From positions 1 to 11,540 of the forward strand of contig CAYVDH010000111.1 of NCBI GenBank assembly GCA_964450355.1: a DNA stretch of 11,540 bases, read 5' to 3'. Under the pieces are notes generated by a model. The model worked only from the letters and a program-made list of their open reading frames with translations, searched no databases and had not been told where the DNA came from. The stretch's first letter is position 1. Each line of letters opens with the position of its first letter. Position numbers and translations under genes: made by a program. The stretch is from CAYVDH01 sp964450355. GTDB lineage: Bacteria; Bacteroidota; Bacteroidia; NS11-12g; UBA955. Of this stretch, positions 1 to 4,927 are shown piece by piece.

Positions 1-8
1 AATGTATA

Positions 9-206
9 TTATTCGATCACAGCTACTTGAGCTGCTACTTTACCTTTTCTGCCTTCTTCTTCTTCGTAAGAAACTTTGTCTCCTTCTTTAAGCTCTTCAG
101 CTTTTAATCCGGTAGCATGAACGAAGATGTCTTTACCTGTTTCGTCATCAGTAATGAATACAAAACCTTTAGACTAAATGAAAAATTTAACTGTACATGT
201 ACGCAT
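9..206 (-). pseudogene. Cold-shock protein (CspA family), interrupted by a stop codon
   Basis: Read on the minus strand from ATG at 204-206 to TAA at 9-11, the frame encodes a 65-residue CspA-type OB-fold RNA/DNA chaperone, but codon 11 (174-176) is TAG. The start reads MRTCTVKFFI, then stop, then SKGFVFITDDETGKDIFVHATGLKAEEL, ending AAQVAVIE. Length and order match intact family members. The second nucleic-acid-binding motif (DIFVH) is preserved. The first, normally KGFGFI, reads KGFVFI. Compared with the usual flavobacterial start TGTVKFFNESKGFGF, four residues differ (G4C, N10I, E11stop, G16V), all in the first 16 codons; the rest looks normal. No methionine follows the stop, so reinitiation is unlikely. 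Either the gene was inactivated recently or the 5' end carries sequencing errors; all four changes put A on the plus strand. The family call is secure; the pseudogene status is less so. Confidence 0.75.
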
Positions 207-233
207 TGTGTAATAAAAATTATTAATAATGGT

Positions 234-241
234 CAAAAGTA
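234..241 (-). promoter_or_regulatory. Candidate -7 element for the csp gene
   Basis: On the minus strand this reads TACTTTTG, a full match to the Bacteroidota -7 consensus TAnnTTTG, 27 nt before the csp start codon. No good TTTG -33 element lies at the expected spacing. A 12-bp palindrome (ATTATTAATAAT, 219-230) lies in the resulting leader. Confidence 0.45.
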
Positions 242-290
242 AACTATAATTGAATACTAATGTTAAAACAATGTTACTTTTTTGTGAAAA

Positions 291-524
291 TTATTGATTT
301 TCAGTATTTTCAGTCTTTTTGTTGTTGTTTTTTAAAACGAAGTCAGTTAATTTCTTGTTTTTATAGCGATGCCACAAAAAAAGAGGCATCCAGACCAATG
401 CAATGATTAGTACGCCAATTCCAACCCATTTATCGCCTGCTGTTCCGATGGTGTTTTTTTCATAATAACCATAGGCAACAAAGGCTATTGCAGCGAAAAA
501 GAGTAGGCGAAGGATATTTTTCAT
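291..524 (-). CDS. Small two-helix membrane protein of unknown function, downstream of aspS
   Basis: I do not recognise a named family for this 77-residue protein. Two hydrophobic stretches are visible, about residues 5-20 (LRLLFFAAIAFVAYGY) and 34-51 (VGIGVLIIALVWMPLFLW), joined by a short polar loop. The tail is strongly basic and polar (HRYKNKK near residues 52-58, then an Asn/Lys/Glu-rich end). By the positive-inside rule both ends are probably cytoplasmic with a short periplasmic loop. The ATG at 522-524 follows the aspS stop codon after a 4-nt gap, so it is almost certainly cotranscribed with and perhaps translationally coupled to aspS. Coding status is supported by the clean frame, the operon position and the organised hydrophobicity pattern. 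No clear terminator is seen between its stop and csp. Confidence 0.75.
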   Translation of the reverse strand: MKNILRLLFFAAIAFVAYGYYEKNTIGTAGDKWVGIGVLIIALVWMPLFLWHRYKNKKLTDFVLKNNNKKTENTENQ

Positions 525-528
525 AGTG

Positions 529-2280
529 CTATTTTATGTCTAATTTAATATGCAATTCGTTCAATTGTGCTTCATCAATAAAAGATGGAGCATCAATCAT
601 TACATCGCGACCGCTGTTGTTTTTTGGGAAAGCAATGAAATCACGAATGGTTTCTTGTCCGCCCAAAATGGCTACCAAACGATCTAATCCGAATGCTAAA
701 CCTCCGTGTGGTGGTGCTCCGAATTGGAACGCATTCATCAAGAATCCGAATTGGTTTTCGGCTTGTTCCGGTGTGAATCCTAACAACGAAAACATTCTGC
801 TTTGTAAATCACGGTCGTGAATACGAATGGAACCTCCACCGATTTCGTTTCCGTTTAACACCATATCATAAGCATTGGCACGCACTTTTCCGGGTTCGGT
901 TTCTATCAATTTCATATCTTCCGGTTTGGGTGATGTGAACGGATGGTGCATGGCGTGGTAGCGTTGCGAATCTTCGTCCCATTCTAACAACGGAAAATCG
1001 ACTACCCAAAGTGGAGCAAATTCGTCCGGTTTTCGCAAGCATAAACGAGTGGCCACTTCCATACGAAGAGCCGATAATTGTGTTCTGGTTTTATCCGCTT
1101 TTCCGGAAAGAATTAAAATTAAATCCCCCGGTTTGGCATTTGTGATTTCGGCCCATTTTTTCAAATCAGCTTCGTCATAAAATTTATCAACAGATGATTT
1201 TAGACTTCCGTCTAATTCATATTTTACATACACCATTCCGGTAGCACCGATTTGCGGACGTTTGATCCAATCAATCAACGCATCAATTTCTTTTCGGGAA
1301 TACGAGGCACAACCGGGTACGGCAATTCCAACTACCAATTCAGCAGCATTAAATACCGGAAAATCTTTGTGTTGAGCAACTGCATTTAACTCTCCGAATT
1401 TCATGTCAAAACGAATGTCCGGTTTGTCGTTTCCGTAAGTTTTCATGGCATAATCATAGGTAATTCTTGGGAATTTCTCTACTTCAACACCTTTGATTTC
1501 TTTTAATAAATGTCGCGTTAGGCCTTCAAATACATTTAAAATGTCTTCTTGTTCCACAAATGCCATTTCGCAATCGATTTGAGTGAATTCCGGTTGACGG
1601 TCAGCACGTAAATCTTCGTCTCTAAAACATTTTACAATTTGAAAATATTTATCCATTCCGCCCACCATCAACAATTGTTTGAAGGTTTGTGGCGATTGTG
1701 GTAGAGCATAAAATTGTCCTTCGTTCATTCTACTTGGCACAACGAAATCTCTTGCTCCTTCGGGAGTAGATTTAATTAAATAAGGTGTTTCTATTTCGCA
1801 AAAACCATGATTGGATAAATAATTACGCACTTCCATCGACACTTTATGTCGGAAAATCAAGGAGTTTTTCACCGGATTTCTACGAATGTCTAAATAGCGA
1901 TATTTCATTCGAATGTCTTCACCACCATCAGTCTCATCTTCAATGGTGAAAGGGGGAAGTTGTGCCGCATTTAATATCGTTAGTTCTGAAACTAAAATTT
2001 CAATATCTCCGGTTGGAATATTTTTGTTTTTGGCTTCGCGTTCAATAACGGTTCCTTTTACTTGAATTACGAATTCACGACCAAGTGTTTTAGCGGCTTC
2101 AAAAACCGATTTTTCGGTACGGCTTTCGTCAAAAATCAATTGCGTAATGCCGTAACGATCACGTAAATCTACCCAATTCATAAATCCTTTATCACGTGAT
2201 TTTTGCACCCATCCGGCTAAGGTAACTTCTGTATTGATATGTGAACGGTTTAATTCCCCACAAGTATGACTTCTATACAT
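529..2280 (-). CDS. aspS: Aspartate--tRNA ligase (AspRS), bacterial type
   Basis: This 583-residue cytoplasmic class II synthetase charges tRNA-Asp with aspartate using ATP. In order it shows an N-terminal OB-fold anticodon-binding domain (about 1-105, with GWVQKSRDKGF and VDLRDRYG), the class II catalytic core with motif 2 FRDEDLRADRQPEFTQ (219-234), the GAD insert typical of bacterial AspRS (about 290-400), and motif 3 GLAFGLDRL (527-535). Length is normal for the family and no key motif is missing. The frame stays open upstream to 2448, but the added 56 residues are low-complexity and unlike AspRS. The start at MYRSHTCGEL (2278-2280) matches the family N-terminus and lies about 24 nt after a -7 element. 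Lys31 occupies the position that is Leu in E. coli (discriminating) and His in P. aeruginosa (non-discriminating), so specificity cannot be read from it. The small membrane protein gene follows directly. Confidence 0.97.
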   Translation of the reverse strand: MYRSHTCGELNRSHINTEVTLAGWVQKSRDKGFMNWVDLRDRYGITQLIFDESRTEKSVFEAAKTLGREFVIQVKGTVIEREAKNKNIPTGDIEILVSELTILNAAQLPPFTIEDETDGGEDIRMKYRYLDIRRNPVKNSLIFRHKVSMEVRNYLSNHGFCEIETPYLIKSTPEGARDFVVPSRMNEGQFYALPQSPQTFKQLLMVGGMDKYFQIVKCFRDEDLRADRQPEFTQIDCEMAFVEQEDILNVFEGLTRHLLKEIKGVEVEKFPRITYDYAMKTYGNDKPDIRFDMKFGELNAVAQHKDFPVFNAAELVVGIAVPGCASYSRKEIDALIDWIKRPQIGATGMVYVKYELDGSLKSSVDKFYDEADLKKWAEITNAKPGDLILILSGKADKTRTQLSALRMEVATRLCLRKPDEFAPLWVVDFPLLEWDEDSQRYHAMHHPFTSPKPEDMKLIETEPGKVRANAYDMVLNGNEIGGGSIRIHDRDLQSRMFSLLGFTPEQAENQFGFLMNAFQFGAPPHGGLAFGLDRLVAILGGQETIRDFIAFPKNNSGRDVMIDAPSFIDEAQLNELHIKLDIK

Positions 2281-2304
2281 TTTGATTCGAATTTTTTTGA
2301 GTTG

Positions 2305-2312
2305 CAAAAGTA
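2305..2312 (-). promoter_or_regulatory. Candidate -7 element for aspS
   Basis: The minus strand reads TACTTTTG, a full match to TAnnTTTG. It ends 24 nt before the aspS ATG at 2280, giving a leader of roughly 18 nt. Its position inside the upstream extension of the open frame argues that the extension is not translated. No convincing TTTG -33 element is seen. Confidence 0.5.
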
Positions 2313-2510
2313 GTATTTTGTTTGAAGAAATTTTATTTTTTGAGGTAAAAGGTAAAGAGTAAATAGAAAATGAGGTAAAACAATCGCTATTATCAGTCAA
2401 CAACCAATGGCCAAAAGATAACAGCCAACCGTAGAGCAGGCATAGCATTAAAACTAGAGTTGTATAACTTCCACAGAATTTATTTATGCATCTGTATAGC
2501 TATTTTAGGA

Positions 2511-2577
2511 AGGGTATAGTGTAGGGATCATTCAGGGATACTTTAGGGATACTGAAGGGATAGTGTAGGGGCGAAGT
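2511..2577. repeat. 11-bp tandem repeat array, about five copies of AGGGATAnTnn
   Basis: Successive units are AGGGTATAGTGT (2511-2522, 12 nt), AGGGATCATTC (2523-2533), AGGGATACTTT (2534-2544), AGGGATACTGA (2545-2555) and AGGGATAGTGT (2556-2566). A sixth position (2567-2577) keeps only AGGG. The invariant part is AGGG, followed in most copies by ATA. The 11-bp period is close to one helical turn, so each AGGG would face the same side of the DNA. Confidence 0.8.
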
Positions 2578-2670
2578 TTTTTTATACCAATTTTGGTAAA
2601 TTATTAAGATGTATTTTGAATCTAAACATATTCTAAAAGTTGTCGTTATCAGAATCTTGAAAAAAACAAG

Positions 2671-2678
2671 TATATTTG
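2671..2678 (+). promoter_or_regulatory. Candidate -7 element for the tlpA-like gene
   Basis: TATATTTG fully matches TAnnTTTG and ends 17 nt before the first ATG (2696), implying a very short leader. No TTTG is present at the expected -33 spacing. Confidence 0.5.
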
Positions 2679-2695
2679 ATGTACTTAAATAATAC

Positions 2696-3697
2696 ATGAT
2701 GAAAAACAAGTTGCAATTCGTTGGAATTTTCCTTTCCGTAATTTTTATGTCGTTGAGTACTTTTGCACAAATGACATTTACAGCAAAAATTGATAATAGA
2801 GTGGGTGATACAATTACGATTCATGGAGCACAGAAGTTTGTAAAAAAAATTGCGGTAAACAACAAAGGTCTTTTTACAGACACTTTTGAGGTGACTACCG
2901 GGTTTTATCAGTTTTTTGATGGCAGTGAATACACCCAATTGTATTTGAAAAACGGTTTTGATTTAGTAATGACTTTAAACGCCAAAGAGTTTGACGAGTC
3001 GATTTCATACCAAGGTAACGGTTCCTTAGAAAATAATGTTTTGGCAAAAAAAGCACTAGACGATGAACAGTTTGAAATACAACATTTTACGGTTGATGAC
3101 GAAGCCGCTTTTGAGAAAGCATTTGAAGCCAAAAAAGCCAGCGATGCAAAACTTTTCAGTGATGCTCAATTAGATGAGAACTTTAGAACAGTTATGACCA
3201 AAAGAGCCAATCAAGAATATGGTATGATTAAGCAAATGCGAGCTAGTGCCATGGTTGCCAAAAAAATGGTTGGAAAGCCTTCGCCTACATTTACCTATGA
3301 AAACCACAAAGGCGGAATGAGTTCGTTGTCAGATTTTAAAGGGAAATACGTTTACATTGATGTTTGGGCAACTTGGTGCGGCCCTTGTTTGGCTGAAATA
3401 CCGCATTTGAAAAAAGTAGAAGCGGATTATCATAATAAGAATATTGTGTTTGTCAGTATTTCTATTGATGCTAAAAAAGATTATGAGAAATGGAAAAATA
3501 TGGTAAGTCAAAAAGAATTAGGCGGTGTACAATTGTTTGCCGATATGGATTGGAATTCCCAATTTGTAAAAGATTATGGTATTCAAGGTATTCCAAGATT
3601 TATATTGATTGATCCGTCAGGAAATGTACTAGAAGCTGATGCGTCTAGACCTTCAAATCCCGATTTAAGAAAAAAACTGGATGCCTTGTTGAAATGA
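2696..3697 (+). CDS. Secreted TlpA/ResA-like thiol-disulfide oxidoreductase
   Basis: This is a 333-residue envelope protein with a signal peptide (about 1-25, ending STFAQ). The N-terminal part (about 26-115) is beta-rich and resembles the DUF4369-type domain often fused to thioredoxins in Bacteroidota. A charged helical linker (about 115-190) follows. The C-terminal thioredoxin fold (about 193-333) has the active site WATWCGPC with cysteines 228 and 231 and the cis-proline in GIQGIP (Pro300). Proteins of this build act in the periplasm, usually reducing disulfides, for example in cytochrome c maturation or stress responses; the actual partner cannot be read here. Two adjacent ATGs (2696 and 2699) give alternative starts differing by one residue. 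It is transcribed alone: its own -7 element lies upstream and an intrinsic terminator downstream. Glutamine codons sampled are CAA, like other resident genes. Confidence 0.93.
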   Translation: MMKNKLQFVGIFLSVIFMSLSTFAQMTFTAKIDNRVGDTITIHGAQKFVKKIAVNNKGLFTDTFEVTTGFYQFFDGSEYTQLYLKNGFDLVMTLNAKEFDESISYQGNGSLENNVLAKKALDDEQFEIQHFTVDDEAAFEKAFEAKKASDAKLFSDAQLDENFRTVMTKRANQEYGMIKQMRASAMVAKKMVGKPSPTFTYENHKGGMSSLSDFKGKYVYIDVWATWCGPCLAEIPHLKKVEADYHNKNIVFVSISIDAKKDYEKWKNMVSQKELGGVQLFADMDWNSQFVKDYGIQGIPRFILIDPSGNVLEADASRPSNPDLRKKLDALLK

Positions 3698-3718
3698 TTT
3701 TATAGGCATAAGTAATTT

Positions 3719-3747
3719 AAAAACAATGCATTAGCATTGTTTTTTTT
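3719..3747 (+). terminator. Intrinsic terminator after the tlpA-like gene
   Basis: The stem ACAATGC (3723-3729) pairs with GCATTGT (3734-3740) around the loop ATTA. Flanking A and T runs extend the stem and provide an uninterrupted T tract to 3747. It lies 22 nt after the stop codon. Confidence 0.85.
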
Positions 3748-3785
3748 GTTTGATGCCGATTTTCCAATGTTAAGTTTTCATCTTA

Positions 3786-3806
3786 TGTTACCAAATTGTT
3801 ACCAAA
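3786..3806. repeat. Direct repeat TGTTACCAAA, two copies 11 bp apart
   Basis: Two exact copies of TGTTACCAAA lie at 3786-3795 and 3797-3806, separated by one base. They sit about 40-60 bp upstream of the expected transcription start of the MORN-repeat gene, the usual place for an activator site. Function is inferred from position only. Confidence 0.5.
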
Positions 3807-3832
3807 AAGTTTTTTTAATGTAAACTTTTGTG

Positions 3833-3840
3833 TAAATTTG
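3833..3840 (+). promoter_or_regulatory. Candidate -7 element for the MORN-repeat gene
   Basis: TAAATTTG fully matches TAnnTTTG and ends 34 nt before the ATG at 3875. A near copy (TAAACTTTTG, 3821-3830) lies 12 bp upstream. No clear -33 TTTG is visible. Confidence 0.5.
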
Positions 3841-3874
3841 TTTTGTAATTGTTAACCTGCTAAAACAAAAGAGT

Positions 3875-4228
3875 ATGAAAAAGATATTTATTACAGCAAT
3901 GCTGGTAGTTTCAGGAGCATTATTTGCTCAAGAAGATAATGCAAAACACGAAGTGGTTGACCAAATGGTTAAATCAACTTTTTATCACGATAATGGTCAA
4001 GTGCAACAAGAAGGTTTTTATAAAGACGGAAAAGTGCACGGTCAATGGGTTTCTTATGACGAAAGTGGTAAGAAAGTTGCTATGGGTCAATACCAAGACG
4101 GAATGAAAGTTGGGAAATGGTTTTTTTGGACCGGTTCAGATTTAGCAGAAGTTGATTATTCTGATAGTAGAATTGCACAAGTGAAAAAATGGTCGCAAGG
4201 TGCTATTGTGCAAGTGAACAAAAATTAA
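3875..4228 (+). CDS. Secreted MORN-repeat (YwqK-like) protein
   Basis: This 117-residue protein has a signal peptide (MKKIFITAMLVVSGALFAQ, cleavage expected near residue 19) and then MORN_2-type repeats. The clearest are residues 36-58 (FYHDNGQVQQEG then FYKDGKVHGQW) and 59-85 (YDESGKKVAMGQ then YQDGMKVGKWFFW), followed by a degenerate third copy to about residue 106. These short beta-hairpin repeats, with G-x-W/Y patterns, are common in secreted Bacteroidota proteins. Automatic pipelines often name them YwqK-family antitoxins, but the signal peptide and the absence of a partner toxin gene on either side argue against that role here. The molecular function is unknown. The ATG at 3875 is chosen because it begins the signal peptide and follows an A-rich leader (AAAACAAAAGAGT). 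It has its own promoter-like element and ends at a shared terminator. Confidence 0.88.
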   Translation: MKKIFITAMLVVSGALFAQEDNAKHEVVDQMVKSTFYHDNGQVQQEGFYKDGKVHGQWVSYDESGKKVAMGQYQDGMKVGKWFFWTGSDLAEVDYSDSRIAQVKKWSQGAIVQVNKN

Positions 4229-4248
4229 CTGTACCTAAACTCAACCTT

Positions 4249-4280
4249 AAAAAGAGCTTCATTTCTGAAGCTCTTTTTTT
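4249..4280. terminator. Bidirectional intrinsic terminator between convergent genes
   Basis: AAAAAGAGCTTC (4249-4260) pairs perfectly with GAAGCTCTTTTT (4267-4278) around the loop ATTTCT, followed by T residues on the plus strand and by the mirrored T run on the minus strand. It lies 20 nt past the MORN gene stop and touches the stop codon of the convergent lipoprotein gene (4279-4281), so it can serve both transcripts. Confidence 0.9.
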
Positions 4281-4848
4281 ATTGTCTTTTCTTTTTAGTA
4301 CGATTTAATTCTTTAAAGGATGAAATGATTTTTTCCATTGCTACGGAATGATCTTCTTTTCGCTTTAGTTCTGTCCAATTGACAATTTGGTAATATTTTT
4401 CTAATCCTTTTATAAATCCAAATTGATAATAGACGTCAATTCCATCCACTGTTCCGCTTACGTTCATGAGTTTTGCGTCCATTCCGTTGATTTTAGTGTC
4501 TTCAAAGTTGGAGAATTTTCCATTTTTAATAGAAGCTGATAAATTATCTTTTAATAAATTAGAATATCCGGTTAAATTGGGCTTGTAGCTTTCTGCTAAA
4601 TACTCATCTTGAGTAACTAAATCATTGAAATCAGAAATGGGTTCATCAATCACAATTGTATAAAATTCACTAAATAGATTTTGATATTGCAACGAAGCAT
4701 CTTCATGCAGATTATCTGCTTTGGAAAGTGTTTTGGGCAATTCTATTTTATATTGATCTTTAATTTTGATGGATTGGGTTTCTTCTTTGACACAACTTAG
4801 TACCAAAAAGGAGGTTAAAAAAAAGCAACTGATTCTGAATGTTTTCAT
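4279..4848 (-). CDS. Predicted lipoprotein of unknown function
   Basis: I do not recognise the family of this 189-residue protein. It begins with a lipoprotein signal peptide (MKTFRISCFFLTSFLVLSC) whose lipidated cysteine would be residue 19. The residues after it, V-K-E-E-T, fit the X-K-(D/E)2-X lipoprotein export signal described in Capnocytophaga, suggesting display on the cell surface. The mature part is hydrophilic with alternating beta-like and helical segments and an Asn/Lys-rich, very basic end (NRTKKKRQ). The frame stays open to 4881, but that start would add 11 residues that spoil the signal peptide and would lie inside a terminator hairpin, so the ATG at 4846-4848 is chosen. It follows the efflux operon on the same strand but is separated from it by that terminator. 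No good promoter is visible in the 79-bp gap. Confidence 0.82.
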   Translation of the reverse strand: MKTFRISCFFLTSFLVLSCVKEETQSIKIKDQYKIELPKTLSKADNLHEDASLQYQNLFSEFYTIVIDEPISDFNDLVTQDEYLAESYKPNLTGYSNLLKDNLSASIKNGKFSNFEDTKINGMDAKLMNVSGTVDGIDVYYQFGFIKGLEKYYQIVNWTELKRKEDHSVAMEKIISSFKELNRTKKKRQ

Positions 4849-4869
4849 GTAAAATATTTTGTGCAAGAT

Positions 4870-4894
4870 AAAAAAAACCACGCTTTCACGTGGT
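4870..4894 (-). terminator. Intrinsic terminator of the efflux operon
   Basis: On the minus strand ACCACG (4894-4889) pairs with CGTGGT (4882-4877) around the loop TGAAAG, followed directly by a T tract (4876-4870). It lies 34 nt past the stop codon of the RND pump gene and 22 nt upstream of the lipoprotein start codon. Confidence 0.85.
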
Positions 4895-4927
4895 GTAATC
4901 GGGTTAATTTGTTTGTGGAATTATGTT

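Larger units (their letters stand above)
2281..2695. other. Divergent intergenic region between aspS and the tlpA-like gene
   Basis: This 415-bp region contains no convincing gene. It holds the aspS -7 element (2305-2312), a pair of exact TGAGGTAAAA direct repeats (2341-2350 and 2371-2380), a degenerate stretch that on the minus strand is rich in TTGGCTGTT/TTTTGGCCA-like words (about 2391-2432), an 11-bp tandem repeat array (2511-2577) and the -7 element of the tlpA-like gene (2671-2678). Open frames crossing it have no recognisable protein features and follow the repeats. Confidence 0.7.

Noticed and set aside
193..202. 10-bp palindrome GTACATGTAC inside the csp start region
   Set aside because: It arises from the unusual TGT codon 4 in the broken csp gene and is too short to call a site.
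536..820. Open frame of 94 codons antisense to the end of aspS
   Set aside because: Fully opposite the conserved motif 3 region of aspS; a shadow of conserved codons.
2281..2448. N-terminal extension of AspRS to an upstream ATG at 2448
   Set aside because: The extra 56 residues are low-complexity, lie across the likely aspS promoter, and the family N-terminus begins at MYRSHTCGEL.
2500..2709. Open frame of 69 codons on the minus strand in the aspS-tlpA gap
   Set aside because: Its end is a translation of the 11-bp repeats and its start lies inside the tlpA-like gene; no domain or plausible start context.
2633..2938. Open frame of 101 codons antisense to the tlpA-like gene
   Set aside because: Lies opposite the signal peptide and N-terminal domain of a clear gene; Cys/Asn/Lys-rich composition typical of a shadow frame.
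3875..4228. Toxin-antitoxin system based on the YwqK-like protein
   Set aside because: The protein has a signal peptide, its neighbours are separated by terminators or promoters, and no small toxin-like gene is adjacent.
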